Shown: positions 47,507 through 59,400, numbered from the stretch's first letter. The stretch is 64,000 nt of DNA from Actinomadura rupiterrae (GCF_024172125.1 NZ_JAMZEA010000002.1:1-64000); one strand, 5' to 3'. Translations and numbers: made by a program. The notes: a model not told the origin generated them from the sequence alone.

Positions 47507-48472
47507 ATGGTCCATCGGGTCGTGGCGCTGGCGGTGCCGCCTCAGTCGCCGTTCGAGATGGCGAGCGTGGCGCAGGTCTTCGGTGTCGAGCATCCGGACG
47601 CTCCGGCGCGGTACGCGTTCACGGTCTGCGCCGAAACACCCGGACCGGTCGAGGTCATGGCGGGATGCCCGCTGTTCGTCGAACATGGGCTTGAGGCCAT
47701 GGACGAGGCGGACACGGTGATCGTGACGGGTTGGCCCGATCATGCGGCGCGTCCGTCCGGGGGCCTGGTCGAAGGATTGCGGGCGGCGCACGCGCGGGGC
47801 GCACGGGTCGTCGGGCTCTGCTCCGGCGCGTTCGCGCTGGCGGGAGCAGGCTTGCTGGACGGACGGGCCGCGACCACGCACTGGCGCATGGCGGACGAGC
47901 TGGCCGCGCTGTATCCCAAGGTGGACGTCCGGCAGGACGAGCTCTACGTAGATCACGGCGATGTGGCGACCAGCGCGGGAACGGGCGCGGCCGTTGATCT
48001 CGCGCTGGCCCTCGTCCGGCGGGATTTCGGGGCGGCGCATGCGGCGGAGATCGCGCGGCACATGGTGCTGCCGCCGCACAGGGACGGCGGGCAGCGGCAG
48101 TACTCGCGGCTCGCGCCGGAGCCGGAGCATCCGGCCGAGGAGACGCTCGCGAAGATCGTGGAGTGGGCGGAGGCGAACCTGCACCGGCCGATCACCGTGG
48201 CGGACATGGCGGCGCAGGGCGCGGTCTCCGCGCGGACCCTGGCCAGGCTGTTCGAGCGCGGGTTCGGTGTGGCGCCGGGGAGGTGGCTGCTGAGGCGGCG
48301 CATCGAGACGGCCCGGACGATGCTGGAGCGCACGGATGCGACGGTCGATGCGGTCGCGTCGGCCTGCGGGTTCGCCGATCCGTCCAACTTCCGGCGCCGG
48401 TTCGCGGCGGAGACCGGGACGACCCCGGGACGGTACCGGCGGGTGTTCTCCACCTCGGGGTGGAGAGGCTGA
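47507..48472 (+). CDS. GlxA-type AraC family regulator with DJ-1/PfpI domain
   Basis: The 321-residue protein has an N-terminal DJ-1/PfpI domain (VVALAVPPQSPFEMA, nucleophile elbow VGLCSGAFALAGAGLL, THWRMADELAALYP) and a C-terminal AraC double HTH (ITVADMAAQGAVSARTLARL, VDAVASACGFADPSNFRRRF). This is the FtrA/GlxA regulator architecture, where the DJ-1 domain senses a metabolite. It is divergent from the avidin-like gene with a 73-bp spacer, so it may control it. TATCCT lies seven bases before ATG 47507 with no ribosome site, which suggests a leaderless mRNA. Confidence 0.9.
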   Translation: MVHRVVALAVPPQSPFEMASVAQVFGVEHPDAPARYAFTVCAETPGPVEVMAGCPLFVEHGLEAMDEADTVIVTGWPDHAARPSGGLVEGLRAAHARGARVVGLCSGAFALAGAGLLDGRAATTHWRMADELAALYPKVDVRQDELYVDHGDVATSAGTGAAVDLALALVRRDFGAAHAAEIARHMVLPPHRDGGQRQYSRLAPEPEHPAEETLAKIVEWAEANLHRPITVADMAAQGAVSARTLARLFERGFGVAPGRWLLRRRIETARTMLERTDATVDAVASACGFADPSNFRRRFAAETGTTPGRYRRVFSTSGWRG

Positions 48473-48525
48473 ACTCCGGCTCCGCGCCGATCCGCCGGAG
48501 GGGGCGGTCTCCGTAGCTTCGAGGC

Positions 48526-49011
48526 ATGAGCACTTTGGCGAACGTCCTGGTCGTCCTCCTCGTCCTCGGGCTGGTGCTGCGGCGGCAGCTGACCGCGCAG
48601 CGGATCAACGAGGCGCGGATGTACACGCTGCCGGTGGTCCTGGTGATCATCGGGATCGTCCAGGGCGGGCTGGTCGACCACGCGCACCTGGCGGTGAGCG
48701 CCGGGCTGCTGGCGGTGGAGGTCGTCGTGGGGCTGCTGCTCGGCGCGATGCGCGCGGCGACGATGCGGCTGTGGCGCGAGCCGGACGGTTCGCTCTGGCG
48801 GCAGGGCGGCGGTCTGACGCTGGCGTCCTGGGTCGTGTCGGTCGCGGTGCGGATCGGGCTGATGGGCGTCGGGTACGCGTTCGGGGTGCACACCGGGTCC
48901 GGGAACGTGCTGGCGTTCCTCGGGGTGTCGCTGCTCGCGCAGTACGCGATCATCGATGTGCGGTCCCGTTCGCTGCCCGCGCGCCGTACCGGCGTTAACG
49001 TCGCGGCATGA
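48526..49011 (+). CDS. DUF1453-type membrane protein
   Basis: The 161-residue protein has four membrane helices (VLVVLLVLGLVLR, LPVVLVIIGIVQGGL, AGLLAVEVVVGLLLG, WVVSVAVRIGLMGVG region) and the conserved MRAATMRLWREPDGSLWRQGG between helices two and three, as in the CcdC/DUF1453 family. Function is unknown. It is translationally coupled (ATGA at 49008-49011) to a histidine kinase and response regulator, so it may be an accessory sensor or a transported-signal partner of that system. Confidence 0.82.
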   Translation: MSTLANVLVVLLVLGLVLRRQLTAQRINEARMYTLPVVLVIIGIVQGGLVDHAHLAVSAGLLAVEVVVGLLLGAMRAATMRLWREPDGSLWRQGGGLTLASWVVSVAVRIGLMGVGYAFGVHTGSGNVLAFLGVSLLAQYAIIDVRSRSLPARRTGVNVAA

Positions 49012-50276
49012 GCAATCGTCAGGCGGCGCGTCCACCCCGCGGCTCTTCCCAGGACGCGCCTTCCGAGGATCCGGGCGCCGCGCGGCGCGCGCGGAAAGGG
49101 CCACTGGCCTGGCTCGGGCAGTATGTGGCGTTCTCGGGTTGGTGGGACGCCTGCGACAGCAGCGGCCGGACGGGGCAGCAGACGTCCGTCGGCGACCGCG
49201 TCGGGCGGGTCATCGCCCGGACGAGCCTGCTGCTCTGGGGCCTCGGGTTCTACCTGCTGGCGGTGCTCAAGTCGGGCCCGCACTCGCCCGCCGCGTGGAC
49301 GGGCCTGGCGGTGACGAACCTGCTCGCCGCCGGAGGGCTGGCGTGGGGGCTGCTCGCGTTCGACCGCGACGACGCGCCGCGGTGGTCGCTGGTGCCGCTG
49401 GGGATCACGGTCCTCGGCGGGCTCGGCGCGAACATGATCGAGTCGCATGTCGGCGCGAACACCCTCGTGTACATCGCGACGGGGATCGCGGCGGCGCGGC
49501 GACCGGGCGTGGACGGCGCGGTGTTCACGGCCGGTGCGGCGGCCCTGCTGACCGGGACGGAGCTGATCGCCGACCAGTCGGTGGACGGCTGGTCCATCCT
49601 CGCGTTCGTCGGCGTGTACGCGGCGGCCCTCGCGCTGCGCGAGCGGCGCGGGCGGCGCAGGTCGGAGGCGAACGAGGCGGCGCTGGCCGAGCGGTCCCGG
49701 ATGGCGCGGGAGATCCACGACATCCTGGCGCACTCGCTGTCGGCGCAGATCGTCCACCTGGAGGGGGCGCGGCTGCTGCTGAGCCGGGACGGCGACCGGG
49801 AGCGGGCGCTGGAGCGGGTGGAGCGGGCCCAGCGGCTCGCGCGGACCGGCCTGGAGGAGACCCGCCGGGCGCTGGCCGCGCTGCGCGGCGAGGCGCCGCC
49901 GCTGGACGAGGCGCTGGCCGAGCTGGCCGACGAGTACCGCGCCGCGACGGGCCGTCCGGCCGAGCTGGAGATCACCGGGACGCCGTACGAGCTGACGTCG
50001 GCGATGACGCTCGCGTTCGTCCGGACGGCGCAGGAGGCGCTGACGAACGTCCGGAAGCACGCGCCGGGCGCGTCCGTGCGGATCGTCCTCGCGCACCTCG
50101 CGGACGCCGTCGAGCTGACCGTGACCGACACCGGCGGCACCGAGGACCCGATCGTCACGACGGGCGGCGGCTACGGATTGGTGGGCATGCGCGAGCGCGC
50201 GGAACTCGTAGGTGGGACCCTGGAGGCCGGACCGGACGGCAAGGGCTTCCGGGTGGCGCTGCGGATACGGATGTGA
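49008..50276 (+). CDS. Sensor histidine kinase (HisKA_3)
   Basis: The 422-residue kinase has five or six membrane helices (about 65-200), a HisKA_3 domain with the phospho-His in AREIHDILAHSLSAQIVHLE and an HATPase_c domain with AQEALTNVRKHAPG and GGGYGLVGMRERAEL. It is coupled on both sides: ATGA with the DUF1453 gene and GTGA with the response regulator. The three-gene operon is complete. The ligand is unknown. Confidence 0.93.
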   Translation: MSNRQAARPPRGSSQDAPSEDPGAARRARKGPLAWLGQYVAFSGWWDACDSSGRTGQQTSVGDRVGRVIARTSLLLWGLGFYLLAVLKSGPHSPAAWTGLAVTNLLAAGGLAWGLLAFDRDDAPRWSLVPLGITVLGGLGANMIESHVGANTLVYIATGIAAARRPGVDGAVFTAGAAALLTGTELIADQSVDGWSILAFVGVYAAALALRERRGRRRSEANEAALAERSRMAREIHDILAHSLSAQIVHLEGARLLLSRDGDRERALERVERAQRLARTGLEETRRALAALRGEAPPLDEALAELADEYRAATGRPAELEITGTPYELTSAMTLAFVRTAQEALTNVRKHAPGASVRIVLAHLADAVELTVTDTGGTEDPIVTTGGGYGLVGMRERAELVGGTLEAGPDGKGFRVALRIRM

Positions 50277-51001
50277 CGGGCGAGAACACGGGTGCGACGG
50301 GCGGGAACGCGGGCGACAACGCGGGCGACAACGCGGGCGCGGGGGTTACGCGGGTCGTCGTCGTGGACGACCAGACGGTGGTGCGGGAGGGGCTCGTCCT
50401 GCTGCTGGAGCTGCTGCCGGGCCTGGAGGTCGCGGGTTCGGCGGCCGACGGCGAGCAGGCGCTGGAGCTGGTCGCGCGGGTGGCGCCGGACGTGGTCCTG
50501 ATGGACCTGCGGATGCCGCGCATGGACGGCGTGGAGGCGACCGCGAAGATGCGCGAGCTGCACCCGGACGTGCAGGTGGTCGTGCTGACCACCTACGCCG
50601 ACGACGAGTCGATCTTCGCGGCGCTGCGCGCGGGCGCGCGCGGCTACCTCACCAAGGACGCCGGGGCGGACGAGATCGCGCGGGCGGTCGAGGCCGTCCG
50701 CGGCGGGCACGCGCAGCTCGACCCGGCCGTCCAGCGGCGGCTGGTCGAGGCGGTCGCGGCGGGCGAGCCGCGCCGGACCCGCGACACCGGCCTGCCGGAC
50801 GGCCTGACCCGGCGCGAGGCCGAGGTGCTCACGCTGATCGCCCGCGGCCGCTCCAACGGCGAGATCGCCCGCGACCTGTTCATCAGCGAGGCGACGGTCA
50901 AGACCCACATCAACAACCTGTTCGCGAAGGCGGGCCTGCGCGACCGGGCCCAGGCCGTCACGTACGCCTTCCGCAACGGCCTGGTCGCCGACGACGACTG
51001 A
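50273..51001 (+). CDS. LuxR/NarL-family response regulator with repeat N-terminus
   Basis: The 242-residue regulator has an unusual N-terminal leader of about 25 residues made of repeats (TGENTGATGGNAGDNAGDNAG), then a receiver domain (VVVVDDQTVVREGL, Asp in VVLMDLRMPRMDG, Lys in YLTKDAG) and a LuxR HTH (LTRREAEVLTLIARGRSNGEI). The GTG at 50273 overlaps the kinase stop as GTGA. There is no other start between the overlap and the receiver domain, so the repeat leader is probably translated. Confidence 0.92.
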   Translation: MTGENTGATGGNAGDNAGDNAGAGVTRVVVVDDQTVVREGLVLLLELLPGLEVAGSAADGEQALELVARVAPDVVLMDLRMPRMDGVEATAKMRELHPDVQVVVLTTYADDESIFAALRAGARGYLTKDAGADEIARAVEAVRGGHAQLDPAVQRRLVEAVAAGEPRRTRDTGLPDGLTRREAEVLTLIARGRSNGEIARDLFISEATVKTHINNLFAKAGLRDRAQAVTYAFRNGLVADDD

Positions 51002-51026
51002 ACTGGGCGGCTGGGCCGCCGGGCCG

Positions 51027-54347
<3,321 letters not shown>

Positions 54348-54351
<4 letters not shown>

Positions 54352-54740
54352 GCCGCCCCCTCGGCCCGCACGTCGTTCCGCACCGCCGCGATCAGCGCCG
54401 TGACCGTGTCGTCGTCCAGCCCGGCCGCCTGCGCGTCCCGCACCCACCGCTCCAGCGACCGCCGCAACCGCGTGAAGTCCCCGGGCGCCACCGCCTCGAC
54501 CTCCGCCGTGACGAACGTCCCCTGCCCCGGCTTCGCCTCGACGACCCCCTCGTTCTCCAGCTGCCGGTACGCCTTCACCACCGTGTTCGGGTTGATCGTC
54601 AGCGTCCCCACGACCTCCTTCACCGTGGGCAGCTGATCACCCCGCCGCAGATATCCCAGCAGCAGCGCCTGCCGCACCTGCTGCACCAGCTGCAGATACG
54701 GCGGCACCCCGCTCCGCCCGTCCAACCGAAACCGGAACAC
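54348..54740 (-). CDS. GntR-family regulator (YtrA subfamily)
   Basis: The 130-residue protein is a short GntR regulator: a winged helix (PPYLQLVQQVRQALLLGYL, LPTVKEVVGTLTINPNTVVK, AYRQLENEGVVEAKPGQGTF) followed by only one or two helices, the YtrA type that lacks a ligand-binding domain. It heads the operon with its ABC genes and likely autoregulates through the A/T-rich palindrome just upstream. The start is a GTG at 54740 preceded by GGGGTTGAG. Confidence 0.92.
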
Positions 54741-54752
54741 CTCAACCCCGTT

Positions 54753-54778
54753 CTACTATGATGTTAGTAAAACAGTAG
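54753..54778. promoter_or_regulatory. A/T-rich operator-like inverted repeat upstream of the GntR gene
   Basis: Within 54753-54778 the half-sites TACTA (54754-54758) and TAGTA (54765-54769) face each other across six bases, and an outer pair CTACT (54753-54757) and AGTAG (54774-54778) spans the element. Separation from the GTG is about 13 bases, so a bound repressor would block the promoter or the start. It is a likely YtrA-type binding site. Confidence 0.5.
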
Positions 54779-54849
54779 ATCGAACTCCGGATGCCGTCAA
54801 CGCTCGAATAGTGCGTGACCAATCGGTCGCTGTAGGTAGTCTCATCCGT

Positions 54850-55725
54850 GTGCCCAAACCCCCGCATGAGGCGCTGCATCGCATCTTCCGGTGCGATGGC
54901 GGGTTGTTCGCCCGCGCCTTGAAGTCCTATGCCGGAATCGACTTCCCGGAGATCCGGGAGGTCCAGGAAGTCGACACGATCCTGGAGGAGTCCAAATCGA
55001 CGGTGGGTGAGGTCGACACCGCCCTGCTGGTGACGACCGTCGAAAGCGAACGCCACGTCGCGATCGTCGAAGCCCAGGGGAAGATCGACCCCGACAAGCT
55101 GCTGAGCTGGCCGTACTACCTCGGCTACCTGCAGTACAAGCACAAGTGCGACGCGACCCTGATGGTGGTCTCCCACGACCTGGAGACCATCAGGTGGGCG
55201 CGCAGGCCGATCAAGAAGGGCCTCCCGGGATGGACCTCGCTCGCGGCCTACCCGATCGGCTTCGGCCCGGACAACGTCGAACCTCTGACCTCCCCGGACC
55301 AGTTCGTCCACGATCCCATGGCGGCGGCGTTCTCCATCCTGACGCACGCGGCAACGCCGCCCGCGAAGGGCATAATGGGGCTGATGGACGAGGGCATCGA
55401 CGCCCTCCTGGAGACGGACGAGAAGACCGCCCGCTTTCTGGGGAGGTTCCTGCACGCGGGCCTCGCCAAGAGTGACTTGCTCGAACCCTGGAGGGAGATC
55501 GTGAGCACGATCATCTACGACAAGAAGCTCTTCCACGAGATCAGCGCCAAGTCCGAGGCCAAGGCAGGCCAGCGGATGCTGCTGACGGTGCTGGAGGCGC
55601 GGGGGCTGCGGCCGTCCGAGAGCGAGCGCCGGCGCATTCTCGACTGCAGGGACAGCGCCGTCCTCGAACTCTGGGGTGCCCGGGCGGTCAGCGCCGAGTC
55701 GATGTCGGACGTCTTCGCCGACTGA
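54850..55725 (+). CDS. Rpn/PD-(D/E)XK-like nuclease-family protein
   Basis: The 291-residue protein has an N-terminal nuclease-like domain: ALHRIFRCDGGLFARAL, VDTALLVTTVESERHVAIVEAQGK (Asp and Glu-x-Gln in the order of a PD-(D/E)XK core) and LSWPYYLGYLQYKH. This pattern is seen in the Rpn/YhgA-like transposase-related proteins that promote recombination and in actinomycete homologues of unknown role. The C-terminal helices (LRPSESERRRILDCRDSAV, SMSDVFAD) recur in the truncated gene directly downstream. GTG 54850 is chosen by likely homology (PKPPHEALHRIFR); an ATG lies 13 codons earlier in frame. Confidence 0.7.
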   Translation: MPKPPHEALHRIFRCDGGLFARALKSYAGIDFPEIREVQEVDTILEESKSTVGEVDTALLVTTVESERHVAIVEAQGKIDPDKLLSWPYYLGYLQYKHKCDATLMVVSHDLETIRWARRPIKKGLPGWTSLAAYPIGFGPDNVEPLTSPDQFVHDPMAAAFSILTHAATPPAKGIMGLMDEGIDALLETDEKTARFLGRFLHAGLAKSDLLEPWREIVSTIIYDKKLFHEISAKSEAKAGQRMLLTVLEARGLRPSESERRRILDCRDSAVLELWGARAVSAESMSDVFAD

Positions 55726-55730
55726 GCCCG

Positions 55731-55976
55731 GTGGTCCACCACAAGTCACCGCTCTTCGACGACCTCCGGAAGCGCAGCCGCGACGAAGGGAAGGCCGAAG
55801 GGAAGGCCGAAGCGCAGCGTGAGATGCTGCTGAACCTGTTCGCGCACCGGAAGTTCTGCGTGTCCGAGCAGGTCAGGAGGCGCGTCCTGGCCTGCGAGGA
55901 CAGTGAGACCATGAACCTGTGGCTGATGCGGGCCGCCGACGCCTCGTCGATCGATGAGGTCTTCGCCGACGAGTGA
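55731..55976 (+). pseudogene. Decayed C-terminal copy of the Rpn-like gene
   Basis: This 81-codon frame encodes only the C-terminal part of the protein family upstream: its FCVSEQVRRRVLACEDSETM...SSIDEVFADE follows the same plan as LRPSESERRRILDCRDSAV...SMSDVFAD, at roughly half identity. It starts at a GTG with no proper ribosome site five bases after the upstream stop, and includes a DEGKAEGKAEAQ repeat. The N-terminal nuclease core is missing. It is best read as a remnant of a second gene copy, although a small expressed protein cannot be excluded. Confidence 0.6.
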
Positions 55977-55989
55977 CGCAGGGTTTCGG

Positions 55990-56020
55990 ACGCCGGGTCC
56001 CCTTTGGGGGGCTCGGCGTT
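55990..56020. terminator. Bidirectional terminator with T-tract
   Basis: ACGCCGGGTCCCC (55990-56002) pairs with GGGGGCTCGGCGTT (56007-56020) through 11-12 base pairs including G-U pairs, loop TTT plus G, and is followed by CTTTGTT. It lies between the decayed Rpn copy (plus) and the end of the acyl-CoA dehydrogenase operon (minus). Confidence 0.75.
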
Positions 56021-56025
56021 CTTTG

Positions 56026-56967
56026 TTAGAGGGTGTTGATGAGGGTGGCGCGGTGGGTCGTGGGGGAGCCCCAGGTGGTCAGGAGGGCTCTTGACTTGCG
56101 GATCCAGAGGGACGGGGCGTACTCGGCGGTGTAGGCGATCGCGCCGTGGACCTGGAGGGCGGTCTTGGCGGTGCGGTAGGCGGCCTCGGATGCGGCGATC
56201 TTGGCGGCGGACGTGTCGCGGGGGAAGTCGGAGGTGCCGTGGGACAGGGCGGCCGCGTGGACGAGGGGACGCGCGAACTCCAGGTCGATGAGGGCGTTGG
56301 CCAAGTGGTGCTTGACGGCCTGGTACTCGCCGATGGGGTGGCCGTACTGGGATCGGGTCTTGGCGTAGTCGACGGAGAGTTCCAGGAGGCGGCGGCCTAC
56401 GCCGAGGTGCTGGGCGGCGCAGGCGAGGGTGGCCAGGTGCAGGGACGAGTCGTCCGCCGGGCCGAGCTTGCGCGTCGGGGTGACCTCGTAGAGGCGGCGG
56501 GACGGGTCGATCGACGGGCGCAGGGCGCGGGCCGGGGTGGCTTCGTAGACCTCGCCGTCCTGGACGGTCAGGACGAGGTCGGCGACGTCGGCGTCCAACG
56601 CGTAGGGGGCGGCGAGGGTGACCAGGGCCTCGCCGGCGGCGATGCGGGGAAGCCAGCGGGTGTCGCCGAGGGCGGTCAGCAGGGACGCGGCCGCGATGGT
56701 CTCGACCAGGGGGCCCGGGACGGCGTGGCGGCCCAGTCCGTGCATGGCGGTGACCAGCTCGACCGGGAGCAGGCCCATGCCGTCGTGCTCCTCGGGGACG
56801 GCTAGGGCGAACACGCCCGTTTCGGCCAGGGACGTCCAGATGCGGCGGCCGGGGGCGTGGTCGCCGGACGACCAGGCGCGGATCGCGGACGGCGTGTCGG
56901 CCTGGTCGAGGAGCTTGTCCAGGCTCGCGGCGAACAGGCGGTGCTCCTCGGACAGGACGAACCTCAT
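56026..56967 (-). CDS. Acyl-CoA dehydrogenase, small subunit (FadE27/29-like)
   Basis: The 313-residue protein has the acyl-CoA dehydrogenase fold (FVLSEEHRLFAASLDKLLD, GVFALAVPEEHDGMGLLPVEL, AKTRSQYGHPIGEYQAVKHHLA) but a shortened middle domain and no C-terminal EIQRN motif for FAD. That is the pattern of the less complete subunit of heteromeric FadE pairs, such as FadE27 or FadE29 in mycobacterial steroid side-chain breakdown. It is coupled by an ATGA overlap to the complete subunit gene, so a heterotetramer is expected. A shared promoter lies upstream of the partner. Confidence 0.86.
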   Translation of the reverse strand: MRFVLSEEHRLFAASLDKLLDQADTPSAIRAWSSGDHAPGRRIWTSLAETGVFALAVPEEHDGMGLLPVELVTAMHGLGRHAVPGPLVETIAAASLLTALGDTRWLPRIAAGEALVTLAAPYALDADVADLVLTVQDGEVYEATPARALRPSIDPSRRLYEVTPTRKLGPADDSSLHLATLACAAQHLGVGRRLLELSVDYAKTRSQYGHPIGEYQAVKHHLANALIDLEFARPLVHAAALSHGTSDFPRDTSAAKIAASEAAYRTAKTALQVHGAIAYTAEYAPSLWIRKSRALLTTWGSPTTHRATLINTL

Positions 56968-58094
56968 CGCGCTCCCCTCGGCAGGCCGAGCACGCGCTCG
57001 GCGATCACGTTGCGCTGGATCTCGTTGGTGCCCGCGTAGATCGGGCCGGCGAGCGCGAAGACGTAGCCCTCCAGCCAGTCGCCGTCCAGCTCGCCGTCCG
57101 GGCCGAGCAGGTCGAGGGCGGTCTCGTGCAGGGCGATGTCGAACTCGGACCAGAACACCTTGTTCAGGCTGGACTCGGCGCCGATGTCGTCGGTACGGGA
57201 GATCGTCTCGAAGCCCTTCAGGCGGTAGGCGCGGGCCTTGAGCCAGGCGTCGGCGACGCGGTCGCGCAGGGCCGTGTCGGACGGGTCGGCGCGGTCCCGC
57301 CACAGCGCGAGGAGCCGGTCGGCAGCGGCGGTGTAGCGGCCGGGGGAGCGCAGGGTGAGGCCGCGCTCGTTGCCCGCCGTGGACATCGCGACCTTCCAGC
57401 CGTCGCCGGGCGCGCCGATGACGTCGCCGTCCGGGACGAACACGTCGTCGAGGAAGAGCTCGGCGAACGCGGGCTTGCCGTCGAGGCGTCCGATAGGGCG
57501 GACCGTCACGCCGGGCGCGTCCAGCGGGAACATCAGGTACGTCAGCCCCCGGTGGCGCGCCGACTCGGGGTCGGACCGGAACAGGCCGAAGGCCATGTCC
57601 GCGAACGCGGCGCGCGAGCTCCACGTCTTCTGCCCGTTGAGCAGCCAGCCGCCGTCCGCGCGGGTGGCGGTCGAGCGCAGCGCGGCCAGATCGCTGCCCG
57701 CGCCCGGCTCGGACCAGGCCTGCGCCCAGATCACCTCGCCGCGCGCCATCGGCGGCAGGACGCGCCGGAGCTGCTCGGACGTGCCGTGCGCGAACAGCGT
57801 CGGCGCGAGCAGGTTGACACCGTTCTGGGAGACCCGCCCGGGCGCGCCCGCCGCGTAGTACTCCTCCTCGAAGATCAGCCATTCGAGCGGGGTGGCGCCG
57901 CGCCCGCCGAACTCCGCCGGCCAGTTGACCGTCGCGTAGCGGTCCGCGCCGAGCGTCCGCTCCCAGGTGCGGTGCGCCGCGAACCCCTCGGCGGTCTCCA
58001 GCGACGGCAGCGGCTCGGCGGGGACGTGCGCGTGCAACCAGTCGCGGACGTCCGCGCGGAACGCCTCGTGGGCGGGGGAGAAGTCGAGATCCAT
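56964..58094 (-). CDS. Acyl-CoA dehydrogenase, FAD-binding subunit (FadE26/28-like)
   Basis: The 376-residue protein is a full acyl-CoA dehydrogenase: ATVNWPAEFGGRGATPLE, AQAWSEPGAGSDLAALRSTA (acyl/FAD contact), WLLNGQKTWSSRAAFADMA, and GPIYAGTNEIQRNVIAERVL, the C-terminal FAD motif. With its shorter partner it should dehydrogenate an acyl-CoA, by analogy to FadE26/27 or FadE28/29 a steroid-derived or branched acyl-CoA. A ketosteroid-isomerase-like gene is nearby (59038). ATG 58094 lies 27 bases after a TetR-type palindrome. Confidence 0.9.
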   Translation of the reverse strand: MDLDFSPAHEAFRADVRDWLHAHVPAEPLPSLETAEGFAAHRTWERTLGADRYATVNWPAEFGGRGATPLEWLIFEEEYYAAGAPGRVSQNGVNLLAPTLFAHGTSEQLRRVLPPMARGEVIWAQAWSEPGAGSDLAALRSTATRADGGWLLNGQKTWSSRAAFADMAFGLFRSDPESARHRGLTYLMFPLDAPGVTVRPIGRLDGKPAFAELFLDDVFVPDGDVIGAPGDGWKVAMSTAGNERGLTLRSPGRYTAAADRLLALWRDRADPSDTALRDRVADAWLKARAYRLKGFETISRTDDIGAESSLNKVFWSEFDIALHETALDLLGPDGELDGDWLEGYVFALAGPIYAGTNEIQRNVIAERVLGLPRGAR

Positions 58095-58120
58095 CAGCGG
58101 CGGCCTTCACCTCGGGTTCA

Positions 58121-58140
58121 TCTAACAACTGTTTGGTAGA
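58121..58140. promoter_or_regulatory. TetR-type operator candidate upstream of the acyl-CoA dehydrogenase pair
   Basis: TCTAACAACTGTTTGGTAGA is an imperfect 20-base palindrome (TCTA...TAGA outside, CAA...TTG inside) beginning 27 bases upstream of the first gene of the pair. Similar sites serve TetR regulators of lipid or steroid catabolism. It stands in an A/T-rich patch that could also contain the promoter. No TetR gene is in the window. Confidence 0.45.
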
Positions 58141-58333
58141 TTAAAGCACGACCGTCCGGCCCCCTCCGGCCCCGCCCCGGCAAGATCGCATACGCCGCCC
58201 GCCGCCCGCCGCGCGCCCGGAAGCGCGCCCCGGCCAAGGGACGGCAATCATCGGGTCAAGTGCACCGGCCCCGGCTGACCTGCGCCGCAGCATGGGAGCG
58301 GCCCCCCGCCCGCACGACCGAGAGGACGGTCAG

Positions 58334-58957
58334 GTGCCCAAGAGCTGGATGATCGCCGACTTCCTGCGCCCCTACGCGCAGTGGCGGATCGACCGGGCCG
58401 AGGAACGCGACGACGGACGCAACGCCAGGGCCGCCATCGGACTCATCGACGCCGCCGCGTACGCGATGCAGCTGGACGACAGCGACCGCGTCATCGTCCG
58501 CCTCGCGATCGCCGGCTGCTTCGCGTTCGAGCGCTTCAACCCCGGCGTGGAGGGCGAGCGGCTGATCCGACGCTGGCACTACGACGACACCGAGGGCACA
58601 CCCGGCGACCTCCTCACCGCCCTCGCCGACGCCGCCGAGCGCGGCATCGGCCCGGACTCCGCCGACCCGCCGTCCCGCCCGTCCACCCGCTGGCGCACCA
58701 CCGACCGCCCCCACCGGAACGAATCTGACGAAGCCCCCTCCACCTCGGACGACGCCGCCGCCTTCGGCGAACCCTCCCGCGATGACGCGCCGTCCAATCC
58801 GTTCTCGGACCCCCAGGTCCCCCGGCACACGGACTTCCGCTACCCGGACGTCGCGGGAGCGCGCCGTCCGGACGGTTCCGCTCCGCGCGGCAAGGGGGAC
58901 GGCTCGTCCACCCCGAAGCCGCCCCGCCCGCGCCGCGGCGAGAACTCCCCGGCCTGA
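58334..58957 (+). CDS. Protein of unknown function with disordered C-terminal half
   Basis: I do not recognise a family. Of 207 residues, the first 110 are likely folded and helical (VPKSWMIADFLRPYAQWRID, GLIDAAAYAMQLDDSD, FAFERFNPGVEGERLIRRW), while the remainder is rich in Asp, Pro, Ser and Arg and probably disordered. No signal or membrane helix is present. GTG 58334 follows GAGAGGA. The gene lies alone, 80 bp upstream of the SnoaL-like gene on the same strand. Confidence 0.65.
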   Translation: MPKSWMIADFLRPYAQWRIDRAEERDDGRNARAAIGLIDAAAYAMQLDDSDRVIVRLAIAGCFAFERFNPGVEGERLIRRWHYDDTEGTPGDLLTALADAAERGIGPDSADPPSRPSTRWRTTDRPHRNESDEAPSTSDDAAAFGEPSRDDAPSNPFSDPQVPRHTDFRYPDVAGARRPDGSAPRGKGDGSSTPKPPRPRRGENSPA

Positions 58958-59037
58958 GCGGACGGCGGCGCCCCACTCGAACCAAGCGGCCGCTCGGTAT
59001 CCTGGCGCCTGCGTGACCACTCCAGGGAGGGACGACC

Positions 59038-59400
59038 GTGGCCGACACCGAGCACATGAAGGCGACCATGCGCCGCTACGCCGAGCTGTTCAACGCGGGC
59101 GACCACGTCGCCGTCGCGGACCTCTACGCGGACGGCGCGGTGATCGAGGACCCGGTCGGCAAGCCCCCGGTAGAGGGCCGCGCCGCGATCGAGAAGTTCT
59201 ACGCCGACTCGATCGCCGCGGGCGCGAAGCTCACCGCGCACGAGGTCCGCGGCTCCTACGGCGACCGCAGCGCCATGCGCTTCTCCGCCGACCTCCCCGG
59301 CCTGCACATCGACGGCATCGAGGTCATGACCTTTGACGAGGACGGCAAGGTCGTCCGCATGGAGGCCTTCTGGGGTCCCGGCGACTTCCTCACGACCTGA
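59038..59400 (+). CDS. Ketosteroid isomerase-like protein (SnoaL/NTF2 fold)
   Basis: The 120-residue protein matches delta-5-3-ketosteroid isomerase in length and fold: RRYAELFNAGD with Tyr14, VIEDPVG with Asp38, exactly the numbering of the Comamonas enzyme, and FDEDGKVVRMEAFWG at the end. The Asp99 equivalent is Glu95 in IEVMTF. The Tyr and catalytic Asp suggest an isomerase acting on a steroid or related enone, which fits the nearby steroid-style acyl-CoA dehydrogenase pair. GTG 59038 has AGGGAGGGACG upstream. Confidence 0.78.
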   Translation: MADTEHMKATMRRYAELFNAGDHVAVADLYADGAVIEDPVGKPPVEGRAAIEKFYADSIAAGAKLTAHEVRGSYGDRSAMRFSADLPGLHIDGIEVMTFDEDGKVVRMEAFWGPGDFLTT

